Positions 36,670-46,286 of a stretch of DNA of 64,000 bases are shown one piece after another (position 1 is the first letter of the stretch; every line of letters begins with the position of its first letter). The stretch comes from Acinetobacter gerneri DSM 14967 = CIP 107464 = MTCC 9824 (GTDB lineage Bacteria > Pseudomonadota > Gammaproteobacteria > Pseudomonadales > Moraxellaceae). The notes below the pieces were generated by a model that had not been told where the DNA came from, did no database searches, and saw only the letters and a list, made by a program, of their open reading frames with translations. Both the position numbers and the translations under genes were made by a program. The stretch spans positions 2,451 through 66,450 of the forward strand of contig NZ_KB849537.1 of assembly GCF_000368565.1 (NCBI RefSeq), in the 5' to 3' direction.

Positions 36670-36687
36670 TGTAAGCCAAAACCGACA
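36670..36687 (-). promoter_or_regulatory. GacA-type upstream box of the candidate sRNA
   Basis: Read on minus: TGTCGG-TTTTGG-CTTACA. The known Pseudomonas GacA box is TGTAAG-N6-CTTACA. The second half is perfect and the first matches four of six. Its centre lies about 66 bp before the predicted start, as in Pseudomonas rsm genes. It begins 9 bp after the stop codon of the DMT gene. Confidence 0.62.
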
Positions 36688-36695
36688 AGGTGGTA

Positions 36696-37682
36696 CTAAC
36701 TTTCTACGGCTTTGAGTGCTTTTTGATGCCGTATCGAAGCTAAACTATGGATAATCATCCCAATAATAATCAGCGCTACACCCAATAATGCTGTCCGAGA
36801 TGGTAAAGCCATACCAAAAATCAAGATTTCACCAAGTAAAGTAAATAAGACCTCACCTGATTGAGTTGCCTCTACGATCGCCAATTGGTTTTGATTTTTA
36901 TGAACCAAACTGGTAGCCGTAAAAAATAATAATGTTGCAATCACCCCTGAAAATAACGCCACCAAAAAGGCTTGATAGACCTGAGACATAGAAGGTGCAC
37001 CATGTTCTACGCCACCAATAATCGATAAAACCAACCAAAATGGCAAACTGGCAATAGTCATATTCAATACCCGTTCAGGCGTTTGGATCTTGTCCTGACA
37101 GATTTGCATCATTTTCCGATTGCCCAGAGGATACATAAATGCTGCAAATACAACAGGTATCAAGCCAGCCAGCATTTGTTTAAAACTAATTTGGGTCATC
37201 TGATCCAGCAAAATCATAAACACACCGAGCAAAATCACCACAGACCATTTGATCTCGCTCCACGGAATTTTCACTTTATTTGAACTGGAAAATCCACCTA
37301 AAAATGGTACCAATAACGACCCTGCTATGATGGTAATTTGCCAAGTTCCCGCGACCAGCCAACCCGGTGAATAAATACTTGCAAAGGTTAAAGGAGCATA
37401 AAAAAGCCCAAAACCAACCGTACTCCACAATAGATAGGCAGAAAAATTTTCTCGCAAATGGGCAAAACTTGATTTCAATTTGCCACGAAAAGCCACGATC
37501 AACAGCAAAATCGGCGTCATAAACCAAAAGCGCAGTGATGAACTCCAAAGCCAACTTCCACCGCCTAACTCCATCGCACGATTTAAAATAAATGCAGATG
37601 AAAAAAAGCAAGAAGCTAAAATGCCATAAATAATTGCGCGCATTGTTCCAAACTCACCACTATATTGATCGAATTGTGACAT
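36696..37682 (-). CDS. DMT-family efflux transporter (EmrE-like multidrug resistance group)
   Basis: A 328-residue membrane protein with ten hydrophobic helices. IIYGILASCFFSSAFILNRAME at the N-terminus and AIVEATQSGEVLFTLLGEI near 270 mark the multidrug-resistance EmrE-like branch of the DMT superfamily. ATG at 37682 and ATG at 37643 (MRAIIYG) are both possible. GGAA stands before each. It is divergent from an XRE regulator with two GTRCGTTATA-type repeats between them, which suggests regulated expression. The substrate is unknown. Confidence 0.83.
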   Translation of the reverse strand: MSQFDQYSGEFGTMRAIIYGILASCFFSSAFILNRAMELGGGSWLWSSSLRFWFMTPILLLIVAFRGKLKSSFAHLRENFSAYLLWSTVGFGLFYAPLTFASIYSPGWLVAGTWQITIIAGSLLVPFLGGFSSSNKVKIPWSEIKWSVVILLGVFMILLDQMTQISFKQMLAGLIPVVFAAFMYPLGNRKMMQICQDKIQTPERVLNMTIASLPFWLVLSIIGGVEHGAPSMSQVYQAFLVALFSGVIATLLFFTATSLVHKNQNQLAIVEATQSGEVLFTLLGEILIFGMALPSRTALLGVALIIIGMIIHSLASIRHQKALKAVES

Positions 37683-37690
37683 TTCCAGTT

Positions 37691-37734
37691 GTGCGTTATA
37701 CTACACAAGAAAACTATTGTACGTTATAACGCAC
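37691..37734. promoter_or_regulatory. Two operator-like repeats between the DMT and XRE genes
   Basis: GTGCGTTATACTACAC (37691-37706) and GTACGTTATAACGCAC (37719-37734). The second is a 16-bp near-perfect palindrome and the first shares its left half. Their centres are 28 bp apart, in the only space available for both promoters. Confidence 0.6.
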
Positions 37735-37767
37735 GATTTGAATAGAACAATCCATCGAGATATTTGT

Positions 37768-38298
37768 ATGACGATTTTGCTTGATCATATTGCTTTACAA
37801 CTCAAGCAATTGCGCACTGAAAAAGGCTGGAGTCTAGATCAAACAGCAAAGCAAACGGGCATCAGCAAGGCGATGTTGGGGCAAATCGAACGTGGTGAAA
37901 GCAATCCAACTGTGCAAACGCTTTGGAAAATTGCGATGGGTTTTCATACCTCATTGAGTCATTTTTTACCTTTAGAACAAAAAGAACAGCATGTTTTGCA
38001 GCATCAAGATGAAGCGCTTTCCGTCAAAATTTTACAAGCTTATAACCCAGATTTGGCTTATGAAGTGCTTTTGATTTCGCTCAAAGCCAATACTATGCAT
38101 CACTCATGCGCCCATGATACTGGCGTTATGGAAGATATTTTACCGCTTTCACATACAGTAAAACTTGGCTTAGAAAATGAGGTGATGACTGCAAAAATGG
38201 GCGAAGTTCTACGCTTTTCTGCGGATCAAAATCATGCCTATATCAATGAAAATAGTCATGAAATTCAATTTTATAATATTGTGCATTATCCAAAATAA
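37768..38298 (+). CDS. XRE-family regulator with C-terminal cupin domain
   Basis: A 176-residue protein. A helix-turn-helix of the Cro/CI type spans residues 8-62 (LRTEKGWSLDQTAKQTGISKAMLGQIERG). A cupin-like sensing domain covers about 85-175 (HHSCAHDTGVMEDIL, GEVLRFSADQNHAYIN). ATG at 37768 has GAG 9 nt upstream and replaces a TTG-initiated longer frame. Such HTH-cupin proteins regulate amino-acid or detoxification genes. The divergent DMT transporter is the obvious target, with paired operators in the gap. Confidence 0.85.
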   Translation: MTILLDHIALQLKQLRTEKGWSLDQTAKQTGISKAMLGQIERGESNPTVQTLWKIAMGFHTSLSHFLPLEQKEQHVLQHQDEALSVKILQAYNPDLAYEVLLISLKANTMHHSCAHDTGVMEDILPLSHTVKLGLENEVMTAKMGEVLRFSADQNHAYINENSHEIQFYNIVHYPK

Positions 38299-38332
38299 AC
38301 CAAATTCTTATTATCTAGAAAATTTAATCATC

Positions 38333-38366
38333 AAAAAAAAGCCTACAATAAAATGTAGGCTTTTTT
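38333..38366. terminator. Bidirectional terminator between the XRE gene and ppk1
   Basis: A-run then GCCTACA (38341-38347) pairs with TGTAGGC (38354-38360), then TTTTTT. Confidence 0.9.
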
Positions 38367-38377
38367 CACTTTTCAAA

Positions 38378-40459
38378 CTACTGATTACTAAATAAATCAA
38401 TCAATACACGTTGTGCATTATGCGGTTCTTCACCATCAGCAGGTGCAGCACGTACCCAAGTTCCATCGCCTTGTAACAACCAAGACTGTTGATTATCTTT
38501 TAGATAATTGATCAAGCCTTGTTGATAAATACGTTTTTTCAAGCCAGCATCTTCGATAGGGAAACACACCTCTACACGATTGAACAAGTTACGATCCATC
38601 CAGTCCGCACTTGAACAATAAATTCGAGCATCGCCTGCATTACTAAAGTAATAAACACGCGTATGTTCCAAGAAACGTCCTACGATCGAACGTACACGAA
38701 TATTTTCAGATAAATTTGGCAATCCCGGACGTAAGCAACAAATCGAACGAATAATCAGATCAATTTGCACACCTGCTTGTGAAGCTTCATACAATTTATT
38801 GATCAATTGAACTTCAGTTAATGCGTTCACTTTCACGATAATTTGCGCAGGTTTTCCAGCTTTAGCATTGGCAATTTCATCTTCAATGAAATTTAGCAAC
38901 TGAGTATGCAAGGTAAATGGTGCATGAAGAAGTTTCTTCAGTTTTGCCATTTTGCCCATACCCGTTAGCTCTTGGAAAATACGATGCACATCTTCGCAAA
39001 GCTCTTTATCCGTGGTCATCAAACCATAGTCCGTATAGATTCTGGCATTGGTTGCGTGATAGTTACCTGTTCCAAGATGTACGTAGCGCACCAATTTATT
39101 ATTTTCACGGCGTACAACCAAGATCATTTTGGCATGGGTTTTATATCCCACGATGCCATAAACAACCACAGCACCCGCTTCTTGCAATACATTGGCTACT
39201 GCGATGTTTGATTCTTCATCAAATCGTGCACGAAGCTCGATGACCGCAGTCACCTCTTTGCCATTGCGGGCTGCTTCCGCTAAAACCTGAACAATTTCAG
39301 AATCTGCACCACTACGATATAAAGTTTGTTTAATCGCAAGTACTTGTGGATCACGTGCAGCTTCACGTAATAAATTGATTACGGGGGCAAAAGATTCAAA
39401 CGGATGGTGCAGCAAAATATCTTGCTTTTGCATCGCGGAAAAAATATTTTCCGTTTTTTTCAATACTTTTGGAATCGCAGGAGTATATGAATCATAACGC
39501 AAATGCGGCAGTTTAAAATTGGATACCAAACGTGCCAAGTTTACTGGACCATCTACTTTATAAAGCTGTTCTTGATCGAGATCGAACTCATCAAGTAAGT
39601 ATTCATAAATATGTTGAGGACAATTTTCCGTCACTTCAAGACGAACAGCACGACCAAATCGACGTGAGCTTAACTCGCCTTTCAATGCTTTTGCCAAGTC
39701 TTCAACATCTTCGTTCAAAGCCAAGTCAGCATTACGTGTTACACGGAATTGATAACATCCTGTTGCGGTCATGCCTGGGAATAAATCTGAAACATGTTCA
39801 TGGATAATCGCAGACAACATGACAAAATGTTCTTTGCCACCGGTCAATTCATCAGGCAAGCGCACGACACGTGGCAATGAACGAGGTGCAGGAACAACGG
39901 CTAAATCAATTTGACGACCAAACGCATCTTTACCTTCCAATGTCACGATAAAATTCAAGCTTTTATTGACTAAACGTGGGAATGGATGTGCAGGATCTAA
40001 GCTAATAGGTGTTAAAACAGGAGCAACTTGTTCTTGGAAATATTTTTTGACCCAAACAGATTGTGCAGGAGTCAGCTCACCGCGACGTAAAAAACAAATG
40101 TCCGCTTCACGTAATTTTGGAAAGATTTCTTCATTTAAAATACGATATTGACGTTCGATCGCCGCATGCGCAGTTTTAGAAATCGAATCTAAAACTTGTT
40201 TTGGTGTCAGACCATCTGGGCTATGGCTTTCATTGCCCAAAGTCAATTGTTCCATCACACCAGCAACACGGATTTCAAAAAATTCATCCATATTACGTGA
40301 AAAGATCAATAGAAAATTGAGGCGCTCAATCAATGGGTGCAATGGATCGACTGCCTGCTCCAATACACGCAGATGGAAGTCTAAAATCGACAATTCACGG
40401 TTGATATAACGATCATTATAAGTATATTCAGCGGGTGTCGTCGTTACAGCTGTATTCAT
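38378..40459 (-). CDS. ppk: Polyphosphate kinase 1
   Basis: A 693-residue enzyme that makes inorganic polyphosphate from ATP and stores phosphate for stress survival. The N-terminal domain has [20 protein letters not shown]. The phosphorylated catalytic histidine sits in YKTHAKM (His442), with the [14 protein letters not shown] region before it and the second conserved region ([20 protein letters not shown]) later. ATG at 40459 is preferred. An upstream ATG would add CGMN-type residues not seen in the family. Monocistronic and followed by a terminator. ppx is not in the window. Confidence 0.95.
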   Translation of the reverse strand: MNTAVTTTPAEYTYNDRYINRELSILDFHLRVLEQAVDPLHPLIERLNFLLIFSRNMDEFFEIRVAGVMEQLTLGNESHSPDGLTPKQVLDSISKTAHAAIERQYRILNEEIFPKLREADICFLRRGELTPAQSVWVKKYFQEQVAPVLTPISLDPAHPFPRLVNKSLNFIVTLEGKDAFGRQIDLAVVPAPRSLPRVVRLPDELTGGKEHFVMLSAIIHEHVSDLFPGMTATGCYQFRVTRNADLALNEDVEDLAKALKGELSSRRFGRAVRLEVTENCPQHIYEYLLDEFDLDQEQLYKVDGPVNLARLVSNFKLPHLRYDSYTPAIPKVLKKTENIFSAMQKQDILLHHPFESFAPVINLLREAARDPQVLAIKQTLYRSGADSEIVQVLAEAARNGKEVTAVIELRARFDEESNIAVANVLQEAGAVVVYGIVGYKTHAKMILVVRRENNKLVRYVHLGTGNYHATNARIYTDYGLMTTDKELCEDVHRIFQELTGMGKMAKLKKLLHAPFTLHTQLLNFIEDEIANAKAGKPAQIIVKVNALTEVQLINKLYEASQAGVQIDLIIRSICCLRPGLPNLSENIRVRSIVGRFLEHTRVYYFSNAGDARIYCSSADWMDRNLFNRVEVCFPIEDAGLKKRIYQQGLINYLKDNQQSWLLQGDGTWVRAAPADGEEPHNAQRVLIDLFSNQ

Positions 40460-40644
40460 GCCACAAACCTGAAACATTAGGGTTAATCCTAGTATGCTTC
40501 AAATTTGTGACAATTTCATAAAATTTCATGAAAACTGTTTTAAATTTTAAAAAATTTTCTGATTTAAAATCATTTTACATTACCCCATCTTTAAATTAAT
40601 AAAGATCCAATGATCATTTATGATCTTGAAGATATTTTCATTGA

Positions 40645-41319
40645 TCAATCTGGTATCCGTGTAGAGCGCATATACTTCATAATCAATCGCATACGGTATT
40701 GAAGTTTGTGATTGTTTCGATGATCTTGATAAAATTTTGGATCAGGTAAAATTGCCGCTAAAAATGCAGCTTGTGAACGAGTCAAACTTTTTGAACTTTT
40801 CCCAAAATAATAATGTGATGCCGCCTCGATACCAAAAAGATGATCACCAAATTCAACCGAGTTCATATACACTTCTAAAATTCGCTCTTTGGACCACATT
40901 CGTTCCATCATTGCTGTGGCAATCGCTTCCTGCCCTTTTCGTACAAATGAACGCTTATTAAATAAAAATAAGTTCTTTGCCAATTGCTGAGAAATCGTTG
41001 AACCGCCAGCCACCACTTTGTCATTTTTCAAATTTCGATGTAGCGCATCTTCAATTCCATTCCAGTCAAAGCCATGATGATCTACAAATTTTGCATCTTC
41101 AGCAGCGATCAAAGCATGTTTAAAATTATCACTAATCTCATCATAATCACGCCATTGATGCTGAATCGGAACTTGATCCGACCAATATGTGACACGCATC
41201 AACATCGTAGTTTCAACAGGATTGCTACGCCACCATGCCAAACTTGCAAAAATCCAAATCTGTACCAGTAAAAATAGACTGAATAAAATCAACAAAATAC
41301 GAACAAAAATAGCTTTCAT
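40645..41319 (-). CDS. mtgA: Monofunctional peptidoglycan glycosyltransferase
   Basis: A 224-residue GT51 enzyme that polymerises lipid II into glycan strands at the inner membrane. One N-terminal membrane helix (about 5-27) is followed by the GT51 domain. The catalytic region [18 protein letters not shown] contains the essential Glu near residue 73. [15 protein letters not shown] and [19 protein letters not shown] are further signatures. There is no transpeptidase domain. ATG at 41319 faces the rhomboid gene. Length is typical (about 225-240). Confidence 0.93.
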   Translation of the reverse strand: MKAIFVRILLILFSLFLLVQIWIFASLAWWRSNPVETTMLMRVTYWSDQVPIQHQWRDYDEISDNFKHALIAAEDAKFVDHHGFDWNGIEDALHRNLKNDKVVAGGSTISQQLAKNLFLFNKRSFVRKGQEAIATAMMERMWSKERILEVYMNSVEFGDHLFGIEAASHYYFGKSSKSLTRSQAAFLAAILPDPKFYQDHRNNHKLQYRMRLIMKYMRSTRIPD

Positions 41320-41396
41320 GTCAGCCCTTTACTCCTGATATTTTTCTATTTCATGCTAAGCTTGAAAAATTACTTTGACCAAATGAAATATAATAA

Positions 41397-42215
41397 ATGA
41401 CTGAATATACTCCACCGCCTGTTTATACACGACCAAGCTTAAAAATAGGTTTGGTTACCGTATTATTTATCGCCATCAATGTCGGTTTATTTATTTGGGA
41501 AATATTCATTGGTGTAGATATTAGCAACCCTCAAATTGCAGATGCAATCCGTTGGGGTGCAGATTTTGCTCCATTGACCTATTTATATGAACCCTATCGC
41601 ATATTTACCAGCATGTTTTTTCATTTTGGTTTGATCCATCTGATGATGAATATGTGGGCATTATTTGTCTTTGGTAATACAGCTGAAATCTTATTTGGAC
41701 GTGTCTTTTTCTTTGGCATGTACCTCCTAGCGGGACTTTCAGGTAGCTTACTCAGTGGCTATATCGATATTTATCATAGCTATGAACTATTGAAAAATTT
41801 CGATCCTTCGCTGTTACCTCGTGTAGGTGCTGGTGCTTCTGGTGCTGTAATGGGAATCGGTGGTGCACTGACCGCCTTGTCATTTTTTGCCCCATTACCA
41901 CAACAAAGACTCATTTTAGATAAACGCTCCCTGATCACGATTATGGCGATTAACTTGGTTTTTGGTATCGTTGCGACAGGAATCAACAATGCTGCTCATG
42001 TCGGCGGTATGATTATGGGTGCGATTTTGGCGATTATTTGGTATTTGGCAGCCAAAAAAAATGCTGGAACATTCATATATATTTTGATCTTAATCATCGG
42101 CGCAGCAGCACTTTATGGGATTTATCTCTACCTAATGGCACAGGTTCAACCGATTGCACCCGTCTGGCAGGAAATCTGGATGCAAATGAAAAATCAGCTC
42201 GGCATAACTCACTAA
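41397..42215 (+). CDS. Rhomboid-family intramembrane serine protease
   Basis: A 272-residue membrane protease with at least six helices. The catalytic dyad is Ser148 in GAGASGAVMG and His201 in NNAAHVGGM. The conserved HLMMNMWALFVFGN on TM2 (residues 81-94) carries the oxyanion-hole His and Asn. The family cleaves transmembrane substrates, but the target here is unknown. It is transcribed away from mtgA and followed by a strong terminator. Confidence 0.92.
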   Translation: MTEYTPPPVYTRPSLKIGLVTVLFIAINVGLFIWEIFIGVDISNPQIADAIRWGADFAPLTYLYEPYRIFTSMFFHFGLIHLMMNMWALFVFGNTAEILFGRVFFFGMYLLAGLSGSLLSGYIDIYHSYELLKNFDPSLLPRVGAGASGAVMGIGGALTALSFFAPLPQQRLILDKRSLITIMAINLVFGIVATGINNAAHVGGMIMGAILAIIWYLAAKKNAGTFIYILILIIGAAALYGIYLYLMAQVQPIAPVWQEIWMQMKNQLGITH

Positions 42216-42251
42216 TATTTAAATAAAAATCAATTTATTAAGAATTTCAGC

Positions 42252-42295
42252 AATCAATCGAATGCCCTTCACTGAGCATTCGATTGATTTTTTTG
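42252..42295 (+). terminator. Terminator of the rhomboid gene
   Basis: AATCAATCGAATGC (42252-42265) is an exact 14-bp inverted repeat of GCATTCGATTGATT (42276-42289), followed by TTTTTG. There is no T-run on minus, so it works for plus only. Confidence 0.92.
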
Positions 42296-42298
42296 CTT

Positions 42299-42340
42299 GA
42301 TCTTTTGTATCTTGTTCTTTTGTATCTTGATCTTCTGTAT
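42299..42340. repeat. 15-bp tandem repeat, about 2.7 copies
   Basis: Unit (G)(A/T)TCTTTTGTATCTT: 42299-42313, 42314-42328, and a partial, diverged third copy to about 42340. It lies between the rhomboid terminator and the end of ybbP. Confidence 0.6.
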
Positions 42341-42371
42341 AAAATATCACACGAAATAGTCGATCTATAGC

Positions 42372-44882
42372 TTATTGATTAAACTCTCGCAAACTCTGTA
42401 AAGGTGCAATATCACATAAATAACTCAAACGATAACGCCCAATCAGCATACATAAAACAGTCATCACAATCGGTAGTATCAACCAAATCTGCCAATGTAC
42501 TTGGATCAATAACTCCATTTTATAACTCACGATTGCACTCATCACTTCTGCGAAAAAGCACGACACTATTCCCGCTAAAAATCCAATAAAACCGATTTCA
42601 AAACTCATTAAATTTTTAAGCTTAGCTTTTGAGCTTCCGAAAGAACGTAACAATGCAACTTCGCGTTTGCGCTCATCCATTAATAAGTTAATACAAGCGA
42701 TCAAAACCAAGAAACCTGATAAGCAAACCAAAATGGCAAGTATGGTAACAATCTGTACCAATACATTGATTAAACGTGAAATTTCACCCAAGATCAAAGA
42801 TACATCGATCAATACCGTGTTTGGAAACTGTTGTACTACACTAACCAATTTAGACTTATCTTGCGGTGGGACATAGAAACTTCCCAAATAACTGCCTGCA
42901 TTTTTATCCATACTATTTGGAGCAAAAATAAAGAAGAAATTTGGACTAAAACTTTGCCATTCTACTGTGCGTAAATTGATGACTTTTCCAATGATCTGTC
43001 CCTCAGGCAGACTAAAAGTCAGTTGATCTCCAACCTTAATACCGAGCTCTTCAGCAAGTTTAGACTCAACTGAAACCTCACCAATGTGAGCTAAGCCACT
43101 CTTACCTGCAATAATTTTATTATCATCAGGATAATGACTTGCTTCGGTTAGATTTAACTCACGTTTTAAAGCATTGTTCTTCTCAATCTGATCTGCTGTA
43201 AACGCTTGTCCATTTTTTGCGATTAAACGACCACGAATGTTGGGATATAACGGGGTACTTTTCCAGTGATTTTCACTTAAAGTCTGTTTGAAATGTTCAA
43301 GCTCAAACGGCGGTAAACCATATACAAACTGATTTGGCGTTCCTTCTGGTAATTGTTGCTGCCAACGCTCCAATAAATCTGTACGTAACACAGCAAGTAC
43401 AGTGATCAGGCTTAGACCTAAAGCCAGCGCTGTCACTTGTAATGCCGTATGGGATGGTATGCGAACAAAACTAGAAAATTGATTTTTGAATGCCTTAATC
43501 GCTTTGAGCAAACTCCAAACCAGACTATATAACAGACCACAAAGTAATAAGACTGCTCCAATCACGATACTGGTCAATTGCAAATTTTGCGTTAACACCG
43601 CACTAAAGACAAATAGACTCAGCACTCCGACAGATAGCATAAAAATCAATGAGCTAGATTTCTTTTCTTGCTCACGAATTACGCGTACAGGAGGCGTATT
43701 TAACAAAGAACTTAGGCTTGGGTAAACAAAACCCAGCAATACGATTGCACTGGTAAATATAGCGATCGGCAAAGGACCTAAAATCATATCTAAAATTGAA
43801 AATTGCAATTCGAGATGATTTATGAGCCCCAACATTAACTGTAAAAGTGCATAACCTAAAACAACACCTACCGCACTTCCGATGATCATTGCAATGAACA
43901 TCACCACGACAAAAATCAATAAAAATGCTTTAAAAATTTGTGCCTTTGTCGCACCTAAACAACGCATCAACGCAATATGATCTTGGTTCTGCTGTACATA
44001 GCGCTGACTCGTCAAAGCGATCGCCAAACCACATAATAAAATCGTCAAAATATTTGCCAATTGTAAAAACAGATCAAGGTTTTCAATTGGTTTCATCAGC
44101 CGAGTATTTGCATCCCCTGCATCTCTAAGCTTGACCAAACTACTGACTTCGCCTTGATCTGCTGGTGCTGAGTTTGCAGTCGCCTGTTGGGCATTGCTCG
44201 GATTTTTAGCCTTTTCCTGCGCTTGGTATTGCTTAAATATTTGTTTGAAATTTTCAATTTGCTTTGACTGTCCAGACATCAAATAACGATATTCAATACG
44301 ACTTCCAACTTGGATTGCATTGGTTTTTGCAATGTCTCGACTAGAAATAATGACAGTAGGTGAAAATGATGAAAAACCAATTTCTTGATTTGAATCATAT
44401 TTCACTAGACCTGAAACTTTAAAAGTGCCATCAGCAATCTGAACAGACTCCCCTATTTTGGCACCCAATAAATCCATCGCTCTTTGACTCAGCCACACTT
44501 CACCTGACTGAATCTGTTTGAGACCAGGATCAATTTTAAGTTCCCCGCGTAGAGGAAATGCACTATCAATTGCCTTTACATTGACCATCACAAATTGATT
44601 TTGGGTATGTGCCATTGACCCAAACATGGTCACTTCTGAGGATGTTAAACCAATTTTTTTTGCTTGATCTTTCCAGCTTTTCGCAATCGGTTCATTGTCA
44701 GATAAAACTAAATCTGCCCCTAGCATTTTTGCAGCCTGAAGCTCTACAGCATGCTTTATTTGATCATTACTAAACTTGAGTGCAGTGGTCGCACTAATCG
44801 CTAGACATAGCGCAATGATCAACAAATAAATTCCTGAGCTTTGAAAACTTTGCCGAAATAACGGCTTAAATAATGCCATCAT
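42372..44882 (-). CDS. ybbP: ABC transporter permease, YbbP/FtsX-like
   Basis: An 836-residue permease of the MacB/FtsX superfamily: one N-terminal helix (about 15-37), a large periplasmic domain (about 40-260), three to four helices (about 270-390, with ALMRCLGATKAQIF), a further helix pair and second periplasmic domain (about 500-690), and a final FtsX block (ALLRSFGSSKAKLKNLMSFEIGFIG). This matches E. coli YbbP, encoded with YbbA beside tesA. These systems probably extract lipids or lipoproteins from the membrane. It lies one base after the ybbA stop. Confidence 0.9.
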   Translation of the reverse strand: MMALFKPLFRQSFQSSGIYLLIIALCLAISATTALKFSNDQIKHAVELQAAKMLGADLVLSDNEPIAKSWKDQAKKIGLTSSEVTMFGSMAHTQNQFVMVNVKAIDSAFPLRGELKIDPGLKQIQSGEVWLSQRAMDLLGAKIGESVQIADGTFKVSGLVKYDSNQEIGFSSFSPTVIISSRDIAKTNAIQVGSRIEYRYLMSGQSKQIENFKQIFKQYQAQEKAKNPSNAQQATANSAPADQGEVSSLVKLRDAGDANTRLMKPIENLDLFLQLANILTILLCGLAIALTSQRYVQQNQDHIALMRCLGATKAQIFKAFLLIFVVVMFIAMIIGSAVGVVLGYALLQLMLGLINHLELQFSILDMILGPLPIAIFTSAIVLLGFVYPSLSSLLNTPPVRVIREQEKKSSSLIFMLSVGVLSLFVFSAVLTQNLQLTSIVIGAVLLLCGLLYSLVWSLLKAIKAFKNQFSSFVRIPSHTALQVTALALGLSLITVLAVLRTDLLERWQQQLPEGTPNQFVYGLPPFELEHFKQTLSENHWKSTPLYPNIRGRLIAKNGQAFTADQIEKNNALKRELNLTEASHYPDDNKIIAGKSGLAHIGEVSVESKLAEELGIKVGDQLTFSLPEGQIIGKVINLRTVEWQSFSPNFFFIFAPNSMDKNAGSYLGSFYVPPQDKSKLVSVVQQFPNTVLIDVSLILGEISRLINVLVQIVTILAILVCLSGFLVLIACINLLMDERKREVALLRSFGSSKAKLKNLMSFEIGFIGFLAGIVSCFFAEVMSAIVSYKMELLIQVHWQIWLILPIVMTVLCMLIGRYRLSYLCDIAPLQSLREFNQ

Positions 44883-44883
44883 T

Positions 44884-45615
44884 TCAAATCACCTTTTCAA
44901 TTGAATGTTCTATCAATTTTCCATTGTGCAATTCGAGATGTCGTTGGCACTGCATTGCAAGCTCAGGATCATGGGTAACCAGCACCAAGGTTGTACCCAT
45001 TTCACGGTTTAATTCAAATAATAATTGCTCAATTTCAGTTGCTGTATCTCCATCCAAATTTCCTGTAGGTTCATCTGCAAAGATAATTTTTGGATCTGAA
45101 ATCAGTGCACGTGCTATCGCGACACGTTGCTGTTCTCCGCCCGATAAAACTTTTGGTGTTTGCTCTGCCTGATCTTCCAATCCTACTTTTTTGAGTAAAT
45201 CTAATGCTTTAAGCTCTGCTTTTTTATACTGGAAATCTGGGTGTAAACGTAAAGGCAACATGACATTTTCTAGCGCAGAAAGATGCGGTAATAACTGGAA
45301 AGATTGAAATACAAATCCAATATTTTTAAGCCTTACTTGAGCACGCTGTTCTTCATTTAATGAATGTATAGCCTCCCCACAAACATACAATTCACCCGAA
45401 CTTGCCTGATCTAAAGTCGCCAATATGCCCAATAAAGTTGATTTTCCTGAACCCGAACGCCCTGTGATCGCGATTTGCTCAGCTTCAAATATTTCTAGAT
45501 CTAAATCATCCAAAATAGTCAGTTTTTTGTTATGCAATTGAATACTTTGCGTAAGCCCATGTGCGCGGATGATACTTTGTGGCATGATGGATGAAACAGG
45601 ATGATGTTGAGTCAT
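44884..45615 (-). CDS. ybbA: ABC transporter ATP-binding protein, YbbA-like
   Basis: A 243-residue ATPase of the LolD/MacB group. Walker A is TGRSGSGKSTLL near residue 52, the signature LSGGEQQRVAIARAL near 152, Walker B IIFADEPTGNLDG near 170, and the LolD-type VFQSFQLLPHLSALENVM Q-loop is present. The start at 45615 is chosen from an AAAGG site 7 nt upstream. A later ATG at 45585 is possible. It powers YbbP. It diverges from tesA with only 12 bp between the two start codons, so the promoters must lie in each other's coding sequence. Confidence 0.9.
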   Translation of the reverse strand: MTQHHPVSSIMPQSIIRAHGLTQSIQLHNKKLTILDDLDLEIFEAEQIAITGRSGSGKSTLLGILATLDQASSGELYVCGEAIHSLNEEQRAQVRLKNIGFVFQSFQLLPHLSALENVMLPLRLHPDFQYKKAELKALDLLKKVGLEDQAEQTPKVLSGGEQQRVAIARALISDPKIIFADEPTGNLDGDTATEIEQLLFELNREMGTTLVLVTHDPELAMQCQRHLELHNGKLIEHSIEKVI

Positions 45616-45627
45616 AGACAAGCCTTT

Positions 45628-46272
45628 ATGCAAACTTTTAAATTTTTAAGATCAAATACGAAAAATCAATTTTTAACAGGCTTAACTCTTATTACTTTAA
45701 GCCTCAGTCCTTTAGCTGTATCCGCAAAAACCATTATGATTTTAGGCGATAGTATTAGTGCTGGTTACGGGGTAGATCCTAACCATGCTTGGGTTAAATT
45801 ATTGCAACAACGGTTAGACCAACATTATCCGAAACAACATAAAGTGGTCAATGCTAGCGTGAGTGGAGAAACAACCAGTGGCGCTTTGGCGAGATTGCCA
45901 AAACTACTGCAAACGTATAAACCTGATATCGTTGTGGTAGAACTCGGGGGAAATGATGCGCTGCGTGGACAACCACCGCAAATGATCCAAAAAAATCTAG
46001 CAACATTGGTACAACAAAGTCAAAAAGCCAAAGCCAATGTCATTTTATTTGGTATGAAAATTCCGCCAAATTATGGGAAAGCATATAGCACAGCTTTTGA
46101 AAATAATTACCGTGTTGTTAGCCAACAGTATCGTGTGAAACTTCTACCTTTTTTCATGCAAGGTATTGCAGGTAATCGCCATTTGATGCAACAAGATCAG
46201 ATTCATCCAAATAACGATGCCCAAAAACTTTTGTTAGATAATGCTTATCCTTATATTCAAAAAGCACTTTAA
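45628..46272 (+). CDS. tesA: Arylesterase/thioesterase, GDSL type
   Basis: A 214-residue SGNH hydrolase. A signal peptide runs to about residue 33 (AVSA-KT), so it is periplasmic. Block I ILGDSISAGYG holds Ser42, block II has Gly80, block III GGNDALRG has Asn109, and block V DQIHPNN holds Asp190 and His193. TesA hydrolyses acyl-CoA, esters and lysophospholipids. ATG at 45628 is preferred to the frame start at 45601. The divergent pairing with ybbA-ybbP is conserved in proteobacteria. Confidence 0.92.
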   Translation: MQTFKFLRSNTKNQFLTGLTLITLSLSPLAVSAKTIMILGDSISAGYGVDPNHAWVKLLQQRLDQHYPKQHKVVNASVSGETTSGALARLPKLLQTYKPDIVVVELGGNDALRGQPPQMIQKNLATLVQQSQKAKANVILFGMKIPPNYGKAYSTAFENNYRVVSQQYRVKLLPFFMQGIAGNRHLMQQDQIHPNNDAQKLLLDNAYPYIQKAL

Positions 46273-46286
46273 AAATAAAAGCAAAG

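Noticed and set aside
38917..39243. 108-codon plus-strand frame inside ppk
   Set aside because: Shadow of the ppk reading frame, with no start signal.
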